From: HGM04593 sp964470845
GTDB taxonomy: Bacteria; Bacteroidota; Bacteroidia; Bacteroidales; Bacteroidaceae
DNA: 42,299 nucleotides
NCBI GenBank assembly: GCA_964470845.1
Contig: CAYYEL010000006.1
Span: forward strand, 1 to 42,299
Direction: 5' to 3'
Position 1 is the first letter of the stretch. Every line of letters starts with the position of its first letter. This document shows positions 1 to 9,300 of the stretch, in pieces. The notes beneath the pieces were generated by a model. It searched no databases, was not told where the DNA came from, and saw nothing but the letters and a program-made list of their open reading frames with translations. The position numbers were made by a program, and so were the translations under genes.

Positions 1-57
1 GTTGGCGATATAATCGAGACATTCGTCGAGGTAGAGGTTAAGCAGAAGCTGCAATAA
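1..57 (+). CDS. infB: Translation initiation factor IF-2, C-terminal end (partial)
   Basis: The first 18 codons before a TAA read VGDIIETFVEVEVKQKLQ, which matches the conserved end of bacterial IF-2 (pattern VGDIIE.[FY].EVEVK..L). IF-2 brings initiator tRNA to the 30S subunit. Only the tail is in the window; the start lies upstream. The following genes (cvpA, then suf) are the usual neighbours of infB in Bacteroidales, which supports the call. The fragment is too short for certainty from sequence alone. Confidence 0.8.
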   Translation, partial: VGDIIETFVEVEVKQKLQ

Positions 58-66
58 AATCACAGA

Positions 67-118
67 CATAATACGAGGGGCGTTGCAAGAACAGCATAAA
101 ACGCCCCCTCGCATTATG
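67..118 (+). terminator. Long hairpin between infB and cvpA
   Basis: CGAGGGGCGTT at 74-84 pairs with AACGCCCCCTCG at 100-111 (one bulged C). The stem is extended by CATAAT (67-72) with ATTATG (113-118) across an A/C mismatch, giving about 17 bp. It sits 10 nt after the infB stop. No T-tract follows, so it may be a weak terminator, an mRNA-stabilising structure or a processing site. Confidence 0.5.
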
Positions 119-169
119 CACAACCGGCGACCTTTATATTTTATAAAAACACAAACACCAATAGGAACT

Positions 170-649
170 ATGAATAATCTGGATATTATATTGATAGTAG
201 CAATGATAGTGGGCTTTGCCATTGGATATTTCAAAGGGCTCATCAGTCAACTTTCATTTGGAGCAGGAATTGTGCTCGGACTATTCCAATCGGTACTATT
301 TTACAAGACAGCAAGCCTGCGCATCGCATCGCTCACCGGTTGGGACGAGATAATATGCAGCATACTTGCCTTTGTGAGTATAATAGCACTGGTGTTACTC
401 GTCGTAAAAGTATTAGGCTGGCTACTGCAAATGCTGCTCAACGCCATAAACCTTGGATTCATCGACAAGATATTAGGTGCACTTTTCAGTTGCGCAATAT
501 CAATGATGCTCATTGTGGGAGCAGCAAACGCCTCGCATAGTTTATCATTAGGAATAGCAGTTTTTGAAAAAACAACTCAAGAGAATTCCACGTTGTACAA
601 ATATGTTCAAGATGCGACATTCTCGCTTATCGGAGAGATGAAAAAGTGA
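170..649 (+). CDS. CvpA family inner-membrane protein
   Basis: A 159-residue protein with about four hydrophobic segments, starting MNNLDIILIVAMIVGFAIGY. Its pattern is that of the CvpA (colicin V production) family: a short N-terminus, a first helix with G-rich turns, then GLISQLSFGAGIVLG. The molecular role in Bacteroidota is not established. I chose the ATG at 170, preceded by ATAGGA, over an upstream in-frame TTG at 83, because the extra 29 residues are basic, lie inside the hairpin region and are not family-like. It lies between infB and sufB, 3 nt before the sufB ATG, so it is probably translated with the suf operon. Confidence 0.8.
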   Translation: MNNLDIILIVAMIVGFAIGYFKGLISQLSFGAGIVLGLFQSVLFYKTASLRIASLTGWDEIICSILAFVSIIALVLLVVKVLGWLLQMLLNAINLGFIDKILGALFSCAISMMLIVGAANASHSLSLGIAVFEKTTQENSTLYKYVQDATFSLIGEMKK

Positions 650-652
650 TAG

Positions 653-2101
653 ATGAAAAAGAAAAGCAACAACATATTCCGTAAAATAGCCGACAAAGCC
701 TACGAATATGGCTTTGTCAGCAACATTAAGACCGAGATTATAGAAAAAGGCCTTAATGAAGAAGTCATCAGACTAATATCAAGCAAAAAGAACGAGCCCG
801 AATGGATGCTTGATTTTCGTCTGCAAGCCTATCGCTATTGGCTTACACTCGAAACACCCCAATGGGCCCATTTAGATATTCCCCCCATCGACTATCAGGC
901 AATCTCGTATTACGCCGACCCCACAAAAAAGAACAAAGAGAAGCAGAATAAAGAGATTGACCCCGAGCTTATGAAAACCTTCGAGAAGCTGGGTATTCCC
1001 CTTGAAGAGCGCCTCGCGTTAAGCGGCACAGCCGTCGATGCAGTAATGGACTCGGTGTCGGTAAAAACCACTTTTAAGGAGGAGCTCAAAGAAAAAGGAA
1101 TAATCTTCTGCTCGATGAGCGAAGCTATTCAAGAGTACCCCGACCTTGTGCGCAAATATCTTGGTACGGTTGTAAACTACCGCGATAATTTCTTCGCGGC
1201 GCTCAACAGCGCAGTCTTCAGCGACGGCTCATTCGTATATATTCCCGCCGGAGTACGCTGCCCTATGGAGCTATCGACCTATTTTCGCATCAACGCAGCC
1301 AACACAGGACAATTCGAGCGCACACTTATCGTTGCCGATGACAACAGCTACGTATCGTACCTCGAAGGCTGTACAGCCCCTATGCGCGACGAGAATCAGC
1401 TTCACGCCGCAATAGTCGAGATTGTAGTGTGCGAAAATGCCGAAGTAAAATACAGCACCGTACAAAACTGGTATCCCGGCGACGCCGAGGGTAAAGGCGG
1501 AGTGTATAATTTTGTAACCAAGCGAGGCGACTGTCGCGGCAACAACAGCAAGCTCTCGTGGACACAGGTCGAGACAGGCTCGGCAATAACGTGGAAATAC
1601 CCCAGCTGCATACTGCGCGGCGATAATTCGCAAGGCGAGTTCTATTCGGTAGCCGTAACAAACAACTACCAACAAGCCGACACAGGCACCAAGATGATAC
1701 ACCTTGGGCGCAACACCCGCAGCACAATCATAAGCAAAGGAATATCGGCCGGAAAGAGCCAAAATTCCTATCGTGGCCTTGTCCGAGTGAGCAAGAATGC
1801 CGACGGCGCCCGTAATTACAGCCAATGCGACTCGCTGCTTCTTGGCGACAAATGCGGTGCCCACACATTCCCCTATATGGACATTCACAACGACAACGCC
1901 GTAATAGAACACGAGGCAACAACCTCTAAAATATCCGAAGAGCAACTATTCTACTGCAACCAGCGAGGCATAGGCACCGAAGAGGCAATAGGCCTCATAG
2001 TCAACGGCTACGCCAAGGAGGTACTCAACAAACTGCCAATGGAGTTTGCCATCGAAGCACAAAAACTACTTAGCGTGTCGCTCGAAGGCGCAGTAGGATA
2101 A
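653..2101 (+). CDS. sufB: Fe-S cluster assembly scaffold SufB
   Basis: A 482-residue protein of normal SufB length. SufB forms the SufBC2D scaffold complex on which Fe-S clusters are built in the cytosol. The C-terminal beta-helix core is clear: NYRDNFFAALNSAVFSDGSF, VYIPAGVRCPMELSTYFRIN, and SQCDSLLLGDKCGAHTFPY with a conserved Cys near residue 392, followed by EHEATTSKISEEQLFY and the QRGI motif. It is followed after 24 nt by sufC, then sufD and sufS in the same direction, so it is the first suf gene of the operon. No sufE, sufU or sufA is in the window. The start ATG lies directly after the cvpA stop. Confidence 0.97.
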   Translation: MKKKSNNIFRKIADKAYEYGFVSNIKTEIIEKGLNEEVIRLISSKKNEPEWMLDFRLQAYRYWLTLETPQWAHLDIPPIDYQAISYYADPTKKNKEKQNKEIDPELMKTFEKLGIPLEERLALSGTAVDAVMDSVSVKTTFKEELKEKGIIFCSMSEAIQEYPDLVRKYLGTVVNYRDNFFAALNSAVFSDGSFVYIPAGVRCPMELSTYFRINAANTGQFERTLIVADDNSYVSYLEGCTAPMRDENQLHAAIVEIVVCENAEVKYSTVQNWYPGDAEGKGGVYNFVTKRGDCRGNNSKLSWTQVETGSAITWKYPSCILRGDNSQGEFYSVAVTNNYQQADTGTKMIHLGRNTRSTIISKGISAGKSQNSYRGLVRVSKNADGARNYSQCDSLLLGDKCGAHTFPYMDIHNDNAVIEHEATTSKISEEQLFYCNQRGIGTEEAIGLIVNGYAKEVLNKLPMEFAIEAQKLLSVSLEGAVG

Positions 2102-2125
2102 CAACAATAACAATAGAAACAAACA

Positions 2126-2887
2126 ATGGACAACCTTATAGAAATAAAGAATCTTCACGCCACCATCGACGGCAAAGAGATACTAAAAGGCATCAACCTG
2201 AGCGTAAAGCCCGGTGAGGTACACGCCATTATGGGCCCTAACGGTTCGGGAAAAAGCACCCTGAGTAACGTACTTGTGGGACATCCCGCCTACACTGTTA
2301 CCGAGGGCGAGATTATATACAAAGGACAAAACCTGTTGGCACTGAGCCCCGAGGAGCGCAGCCACGCAGGCATATTCCTCTCGTTCCAATACCCCGTTGA
2401 GATTGCAGGCGTCAGCATGACCAATTTTATGCGTGCAGCCATCAACGCCAAGCGCGAGGCACAAGGCCTGCCCGCAATGAGCGCAAGCGATTTTCTGAAA
2501 CTGATGCGCGACAAACGCGCCCTTGTCAATTTAGACAGTAAATTGGCCAACCGCTCGGTGAACGAAGGCTTCAGCGGTGGCGAGAAAAAGCGCAACGAGA
2601 TATTCCAGATGGCAATGCTCGAACCCACACTGAGTATTCTCGACGAGACCGACTCGGGCCTCGACATAGACGCTCTGCGTATCGTGGCCGAGGGAGTGAA
2701 CAAACTAAAACGTCCCGACACATCGACCCTCGTCATCACTCACTACCAACGACTGCTCGACTACATTAAACCCGACATTGTACACGTGCTGTACAACGGA
2801 CGAATAGTAAAAACAGCCGGCCCCGAGCTTGCCCTTGAGCTCGAAGAACGCGGTTACGACTGGATTAAGAATCCTCAGGCAGAATAA
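2126..2887 (+). CDS. sufC: Fe-S cluster assembly ATPase SufC
   Basis: A 253-residue ABC-type ATPase that powers the SufBCD scaffold. Walker A is GPNGSGKST (37-45), the Q-loop Gln is at 88 in SFQYP, the signature is SGGEKK (150-155), and Walker B is LSILDETDSGLD (169-180). The ETDSGLD form is typical of SufC. There is no membrane segment, as expected for a cytosolic, non-transport ABC protein. The stop is 2 nt before the sufD ATG, consistent with translational coupling. Confidence 0.97.
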   Translation: MDNLIEIKNLHATIDGKEILKGINLSVKPGEVHAIMGPNGSGKSTLSNVLVGHPAYTVTEGEIIYKGQNLLALSPEERSHAGIFLSFQYPVEIAGVSMTNFMRAAINAKREAQGLPAMSASDFLKLMRDKRALVNLDSKLANRSVNEGFSGGEKKRNEIFQMAMLEPTLSILDETDSGLDIDALRIVAEGVNKLKRPDTSTLVITHYQRLLDYIKPDIVHVLYNGRIVKTAGPELALELEERGYDWIKNPQAE

Positions 2888-2889
2888 CA

Positions 2890-4233
2890 ATGAGCAACGA
2901 GAAAGAATATATTGAAATTTTCGACAATCACCGCCGGCTGATAGAGAATCCCTGCTCGGCCCTGCTCAACAAAGAGCGTGCAAAAGCCTTTGAGCAATTC
3001 AAGAGCACCGGATTCCCCAAGAGCAACGACGAGGAGTATCGCCACACAGCCATTGACAAACTCTTTGCCACCGACTATGGAATGAACCTCGGCCGTCTGC
3101 CCCTGCAAAGCAGCCCCGGAGAGATTTTCAGCTGCGACGTTCCCAATCTGAGGGTACGACAAGAATATATCATCAACGACAGCTACTGCAACACTGAAAG
3201 CAGCAAAACAGCCCTGCCCGACGGAGTACTTTTGGGCAGCCTCGACCAATTTGCACGCACACACCCCCTGCTTGTCGAGCGCTACTACAACCGTCTGGCA
3301 CAAGATAGCGACAGCCTCGCACAATTCAACACAGCCTTTGTTCAGGATGGCCTGCTGCTGTACATACCCCGAGGCACCCGACTAAGCGAGCCCATACAGA
3401 TAGTAACCCTTCTGCGCTCGAACATCGAGATGCTGAGCAACCGCCGTCTGCTAATAATAATAGATGAATGCGCCAAGGCCGACCTACTCATCTGCGACCA
3501 CTCGTCGAACGACAAACAGACGCTATCGACACAAGTTACAGAAATATATCTGCACCGTGGCGCAAGCCTTAACATTGTCGAGATTGAGGAGACGGGCGAA
3601 AAAAACAGCCGCCTCGCCCATCTGCTGGTCAACCAAGAGAGCGACAGCCATTTTACACACAACAGCATCACCCTCACCAACGGGCTCACCCGAAACAACA
3701 TAAAAATAACCCTTGCAGGCAGCGGCGCCGAGGCCCATCTTGGAGGCCTTGCCATCTGCGACAAAAATCAGCACACCGACAACCACACACTCGTCGAGCA
3801 CAAGAGCCCCCACTGCAACAGCAGCGAGCTCTACAAATACATTCTTGACGAAGAGGCAACGGGTGTATTCTCGGGACGAATGCTCATCTGCCCCGATGCA
3901 CAGCACACAACCTCGTGGCAGACCAATCGCAATCTGTGTCTCACAAAGTGCGCTCGAATGTATGCACAGCCGCAGCTCGAAATTTATGCCGATGATGTAA
4001 AGTGCAGCCACGGCTCAACAGTGGGACAGCTCGACGAGAATGCCCTGTTCTATATGCAACAACGAGGCATAAGCAAGGAGGAGGCCCGCCACCTGCTGAT
4101 GTTTGCCTTTGCAGGCGAAGTGATAGAAAAAATAAATATAGAAGCGTTGCGCGACCGCCTACACCTTCTTGTCGAGAAGCGTTTCCGCGGCGAGCTTAAC
4201 CGCTGCAAAAGATGCGCCCTGTGCAAGCAATAA
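2890..4233 (+). CDS. sufD: Fe-S cluster assembly protein SufD
   Basis: A 447-residue SufD, the SufB paralogue that completes the SufBC2D complex and helps iron entry. The N-terminal half is variable and helical. The C-terminal beta-helix carries VEHKSPHCNSSELYK, GRMLICPDAQHTTSWQTN, and VKCSHGSTVGQLDENALFY with Cys 372 and His 374, then QQRGISKEEAR. Cys/His at this KCSHG site is the family hallmark. The gene lies between sufC and sufS; the sufS ATG follows 9 nt after the stop. Cys residues cluster at the C-terminal end (RCKRCALCKQ-like tail), which is not a required family feature. Confidence 0.95.
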   Translation: MSNEKEYIEIFDNHRRLIENPCSALLNKERAKAFEQFKSTGFPKSNDEEYRHTAIDKLFATDYGMNLGRLPLQSSPGEIFSCDVPNLRVRQEYIINDSYCNTESSKTALPDGVLLGSLDQFARTHPLLVERYYNRLAQDSDSLAQFNTAFVQDGLLLYIPRGTRLSEPIQIVTLLRSNIEMLSNRRLLIIIDECAKADLLICDHSSNDKQTLSTQVTEIYLHRGASLNIVEIEETGEKNSRLAHLLVNQESDSHFTHNSITLTNGLTRNNIKITLAGSGAEAHLGGLAICDKNQHTDNHTLVEHKSPHCNSSELYKYILDEEATGVFSGRMLICPDAQHTTSWQTNRNLCLTKCARMYAQPQLEIYADDVKCSHGSTVGQLDENALFYMQQRGISKEEARHLLMFAFAGEVIEKINIEALRDRLHLLVEKRFRGELNRCKRCALCKQ

Positions 4234-4242
4234 TACCACAAT

Positions 4243-5454
4243 ATGCTTAACCCATACGAAATACGCGAGCAATTCCCAATACTCGCAAGCGAGGTCTATG
4301 GCCGCCCCTTAATATATTTAGACAATGCCGCCACCACGCAAAAGCCTCGGTGTGTCATCGACACCATAAGCGAGGCCTACTGCACAATAAACGCCAACGT
4401 ACACCGCGGCATACACCACCTCTCTCAGGTAGCCACCGAACGCTTCGAGGGGGCGCGACGCATCGTTCAGCAATTTATCAACGCCCCAAACAGCAACCAA
4501 ATAATATTCACTCGCGGCACCACCGAGAGCATAAACCTCGTTGCCTCGTCATTTGGTGGCACATTCCTCAAAGAGGGCGACCAAGTGATTATATCCACAA
4601 TGGAGCACCACAGCAACATTGTCCCTTGGCAACTGCTACGCGAACGTATGGGCATAGAGATAAAAGTAATCCCCCTGCTCGACGACGCAACCCTCGACCT
4701 TGAAGCCTATAAAGGCCTCTTCACCGAGCGCACACGTATGGTGAGCCTCACCCACGTATCGAACGTACTTGGATGCACAAACCCCATAAAAGAGTGTATC
4801 GACATTGCCCACAGCCACGGAGTGCCCATCCTTATAGACGGTGCACAAAGCACCCCTCACATAAAAGTAGATGTACAAGCCTTGGACGCCGACTTTCTTG
4901 TCTTTAGCGGACACAAGATGTACGGCCCCACAGGCATCGGAGTACTATATGGCAAGGAGCAGTGGCTCGATAAAATGCAGCCCTACCACGGCGGCGGCGA
5001 GATGATACAGACCGTAAAATTTGAAAAAACCACCTACAACGAGCTCCCATATAAATTCGAGGCAGGCACCCCCGACTACATTGGAGCGATAGCCTTGGGA
5101 CGAGCAATAGAATTTATACAAGAAATAGGAATCGAGAATATATCTGCACACGAGCGCAGCCTCACCCTATATGCCCTTGAGCGTCTGGCCGAGGTCGATA
5201 ATATGCGCATAATAGGCCGCCCCGATGGTTCGGCCGTCTCGCTGCTTGTGGGCGATATTCACCCCGCCGACCTTGGCACACTGCTCGACAGGCTGGGAAT
5301 AGCCATACGCACAGGACACCACTGCGCACAACCTCTCATCGACCATCTTGGAATCCCCGGAACAGTACGAGCATCATTTGCACTCTACAACACAAAAGAA
5401 GAGGTAGATACCCTTGTCGAAGGCATTAAACGCGTAGCGCGAATGTTTGCCTGA
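4243..5454 (+). CDS. sufS: Cysteine desulfurase SufS
   Basis: A 403-residue PLP-dependent class V aminotransferase-fold enzyme that takes sulfur from cysteine for Fe-S assembly. The PLP-binding lysine is K225 in VFSGHKMYGPTGIG. The catalytic cysteine is C361 in IRTGHHCAQPL, the group II (SufS-type) context. YLDNAATTQKP and the EHHSN motif near 121-125 are also present. It closes the sufBCDS operon; a 42-nt gap precedes rnhB. SufS normally needs a sulfur acceptor such as SufE, which must be encoded elsewhere. Confidence 0.97.
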   Translation: MLNPYEIREQFPILASEVYGRPLIYLDNAATTQKPRCVIDTISEAYCTINANVHRGIHHLSQVATERFEGARRIVQQFINAPNSNQIIFTRGTTESINLVASSFGGTFLKEGDQVIISTMEHHSNIVPWQLLRERMGIEIKVIPLLDDATLDLEAYKGLFTERTRMVSLTHVSNVLGCTNPIKECIDIAHSHGVPILIDGAQSTPHIKVDVQALDADFLVFSGHKMYGPTGIGVLYGKEQWLDKMQPYHGGGEMIQTVKFEKTTYNELPYKFEAGTPDYIGAIALGRAIEFIQEIGIENISAHERSLTLYALERLAEVDNMRIIGRPDGSAVSLLVGDIHPADLGTLLDRLGIAIRTGHHCAQPLIDHLGIPGTVRASFALYNTKEEVDTLVEGIKRVARMFA

Positions 5455-5496
5455 GATTTTTCAGGAACAGTTAAATATATATCTAAAAATTGCAAT

Positions 5497-6111
5497 ATGC
5501 TAAAGCCCTATATGCTCAGCGGAAGAACCGAGGCAGGCTGCGACGAGGCCGGGCGCGGCTGTCTGGCAGGCGACGTCTATGCAGCCGCAGTGATACTGCC
5601 CGAGGACTTCACAAACCCACTGCTAAACGACTCAAAGCAACTCACCGAGGCGCAACGCTACCGGCTGCGCGAGGTAATTGAGCGCGAGGCTCTTGCGTGG
5701 GCAGTGGGCATTGTTACAGCCAAAGAAATTGACAAGATAAACATACTAAGAGCATCAATCCTTGCAATGCACCGTGCAGTCGAGCAGTTGCAATTGCGTC
5801 CGCAACATCTGCTCATCGACGGAAACAAATTTAACCCCTACCCCGGAATTCCCCACACAACAGTAGTTAAGGGCGATGCAACATATATGAGCATTGCTGC
5901 CGCGTCAATTCTTGCAAAGACCTACCGCGACGACTATATGCAGCGCCTCGCCCGCGAATATCCTCAGTACGACTGGGAGAGCAACAAAGGCTACCCCACC
6001 GCAAAACATCGTGCCGCCATAAGAGAGTATGGCCCTACACCCTATCACAGAATGAGTTTCAACCTACTGGGCGAGGAGCCTCGACAACTGACATTCGACT
6101 TTGGCGAGTAA
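5497..6111 (+). CDS. rnhB: Ribonuclease HII
   Basis: A 204-residue RNase HII, which cuts RNA in RNA-DNA hybrids and starts removal of ribonucleotides misincorporated into DNA. The catalytic acidic set is visible: D16 and E17 in CDEAGRGCLAG, D108 in LLIDGN, and D127 in KGDATYMSIAAASILAK. The C-terminus SNKGYPTAKHRAAIREYGP...HR is the usual end motif. Length is normal. It lies 42 nt after sufS and may be read from the suf promoter. Confidence 0.96.
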   Translation: MLKPYMLSGRTEAGCDEAGRGCLAGDVYAAAVILPEDFTNPLLNDSKQLTEAQRYRLREVIEREALAWAVGIVTAKEIDKINILRASILAMHRAVEQLQLRPQHLLIDGNKFNPYPGIPHTTVVKGDATYMSIAAASILAKTYRDDYMQRLAREYPQYDWESNKGYPTAKHRAAIREYGPTPYHRMSFNLLGEEPRQLTFDFGE

Positions 6112-6272
6112 CGAATAAACACACCATAAACTCACAACCACAAGAGGCACAAAAGAGATACACACAGCTGCACCCCTCTCGTCCGCAGAACACAAATATC
6201 AGGCAACCAACACTTTTTAGCTAAAAAGATGTTTATAATATATAATAACCTTTACCTATTTAACAATTATAC

Positions 6273-6302
6273 TTGCAGTTTAAAAAAAAATCTGTATTTT
6301 TG
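6273..6302 (+). promoter_or_regulatory. Bacteroidota-type promoter for the hexosaminidase-sialidase gene
   Basis: TTG at 6273-6275 (-33) is followed after 19 nt by TATTTTTG at 6295-6302, which fits the TAnnTTTG -7 box of Bacteroidota primary sigma promoters. It lies 87 nt before the gene start in an AT-rich 277-nt gap after rnhB. The predicted transcript start is near 6308. Confidence 0.6.
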
Positions 6303-6388
6303 TTACATTAACAAAACACAAACTAACCCTTCTGCTTATTATATCCCATAATAATGCAAAAGCCCTATTAACCATAAAAATTTAACAA

Positions 6389-9300
6389 ATGAAAAAAACT
6401 CTTACTATTCTAACGGCACTACTACTGTTGGCAATTGTACCGGCCACGGCAAAAATCACCCATCTTCTGCCCAAGCCCCACGAGATTACCACACAACAAG
6501 GCTCATTCGCACTGGGTCGTCCCGTAACAATAAAATATAACGGCGTCGAGCCCTGCACCCTTCTCGAAGAATTCTTTACCTCGAACAACTGCACAATAGG
6601 AAACAGCGGCGCCGAGGTTACAGTTACAATAGTCGATAATATAGAAGGGACATACGACTACGAGCTCGACGGATTCGACAACGAGGCCTACACAATCAGT
6701 GTACGCGACAATAACATCAGCATCACCGCAGTAAAGCCCATTGGCGTTATCCGCGCCACACAAACCCTCACACAATTGGCCGAGGGCTACGAAGGCACGC
6801 CTGCCATCGAAGCTGTTGACATCAAAGACTGGGCAGCCTTTAAACTACGCGGATATATGCACGACGTCGGCCGTTCATTCATCAGCGTCCCCGAGCTCAA
6901 AAAACACATCGAGCTACTCTCGCGCTTCAAGGTAAATTGCTTCCACTGGCACTTTACCGAGAATCAGGCTTGGCGTCTGCAAATCAACGCTTATCCACAA
7001 CTCACAAGCGACGCCTCAATGACACGCTTCGCGGGCAAATACTACACACAAGACGACTGCCGCGAGGTTGCAGCACACGCCAAGAAATACGGCATTATAA
7101 TAATCCCCGAAATTGATATGCCCGGACACAGCGAAGCATTTGTACGTGCAATGGGCTACGATATGCAGACCGACAAGGGCGTTGCAGCACTGAAAATAAT
7201 ACTCGACGAGGTTACAGCCCTTTTCCCCGACGCCCCCTACATTCACATCGGAGCCGACGAGAAAGGCATCACCTACCCCAATTTCCTCGGTATAATGACA
7301 AGCCACCTACACAACAAAGGCAAAAAAGTAGTTGTGTGGAATCCCATTTCGGGAGTAAACGTAGGCAGCACCGATGCCGATATGACACAAATGTGGAGCA
7401 CCGCAGGACGTCAGGTTGAAGGCAAAGCAAATATCGACTGCCGCTACAACTACACCAACCACTTCGACGTATTTGCCGACGTTGTAGGCATCTACCGCAG
7501 CAACATCTACTACGAGCAACAAGGCAACAAAAATATCGCGGGAACAATCTCGGCCTATTGGAACGACCGCAAGACACCCACCGAAGAGGATATTATCAAG
7601 CAGAATAATATGTATGCCAACGTAATTGCAAGTGCCGAGCGTGCTTGGATAGGCGGCGGCAAGCAATATATCGAAGTTGGCGGAACAACCCTCCCCAACA
7701 GCGGCGACGAATACAACGAATTTGCCGATTGGGAACGTCGTTTCCTTTTCCACAAGGCCAACTCACTGAAAAACGAGCCCATCCCCTACGTTAAACAGAC
7801 CAACGTACGCTGGCGCATCACCGACGCCTTCCCCAACGGCGGAGACATAAACGCACAATTTGCCCCCGAGACCGAAGGCCTCAAAGAGAGCTACACCGTC
7901 GATGGCACAACCTACTCGACAGGAATGGCAACAGGAGCCGGAATATACCTGCGCCACACTTGGGGCTCAATAATCCCAACATATTTCAGCAACCCCCAAC
8001 TAAACACAACCGCATACGCTTGGACTTACGTATATAGCGAGACAGCCCAAACAGTCGGTGCACAGATAGAGTTTCAGAATTACGGCCGCAGCGAGAAAGA
8101 CACCGCCCCCGACAAAGGCAAATGGGATCGCAAAGGCTCACGCATCTGGCTCAACGACGAAGAGATTCTGCCCCCCACTTGGGACAACACAGGCAAGAGC
8201 ATCGACAACGAGGCCAACCTTATGAATGAAAACTTCACAGCCCGCAAGCCCGTCAAAGTACAGCTCAAGGCAGGTTGGAACAAAGTATTCTTAAAACTCC
8301 CCTACGTAGCAGCAAACGGAGTACGTCTGAACAAATGGATGTTCACATTCGTACTAACCGACCTTGATGGCCGCAATGCAGTCGATGGCCTCATCTACTC
8401 GCCCAACAAATGCAAGGACGAAGCAGCCGAGCAGATTGCAGCCGGCATCAGCGAGATAAAGAAATTCATTGCAAGCGTAACAAGCGAAAAGCCCGGCTAC
8501 TACAGCCCCTCGACAGCGTCGGCCCTTAACGAAGTAATTGCAAAAATCGAAGCCACCCTTGAGCAAGAGCTCAACGCCGAGGAACGCAACCGTCAAGCCC
8601 AAGAGCTTAACGACGCATTCGACGCATTTAAAGCCTACTATCCCACAACCGCACTCAACCAACCGCTTAGCAGCAACAGCGACCACAGTTATTACTACAC
8701 ACTCAGCACCCCGCTACGCGACAGTCGCTACGCCACCTCAAAAGGCGCAGGCAACGAGATATATGGCGAAAAGACCGTAACCAATGCCGCAAAATGGAAA
8801 TTCGTCGAGCGAGGCGACGGCACATACAACATTGTAAATTACAGCGACGCATCCTACATATCCCCAACGAGCAGCAACAACACAGCACTGCGCACACAAG
8901 CGTCAGCCCCCACAAAAGGATGGACACTTAAAGCAGCCGACTCACCCGGTTATTTTATCATCGTCAGTGGCACCACGCAATTCAATCAAACCAATTCGGG
9001 GCAAAGCTACAAAGTCTATAATTGGGGAAGCGGAACAAACACAACAGACGCAGGCTGTAAATACAGCATAGAACTTATCGGAAACGAAGGTGGCGACGGC
9101 GACACAAGCGCCCTCGATTATACACCAAACTATACAGGAACAAAGGGCGGTGATCGCCCTTTGAATTTTATTAAGGTCGAGAGCCCGTCGTACGGCACAA
9201 GCGAATACAAACTAAGCAGCGAGCAACTGACACAACTATACGTCGATGCCACCGAAAGTGTAACACTGAAAGTGGGCGCAGGCGACGAGGTATTTCCCAC

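Noticed and set aside
83..169. TTG start for cvpA adding 29 residues
   Set aside because: The extension falls on the inter-gene hairpin and gives basic, non-family residues; the ATG at 170 is better.
1271..1945. A 224-codon open frame on the minus strand inside sufB
   Set aside because: It is fully antisense to a certain gene, is Val/Cys/Tyr-rich in the way mirror frames of GC-biased codons are, and has no recognisable motif. Similar antisense frames in the hydrolase, his and kinase genes were rejected for the same reason.
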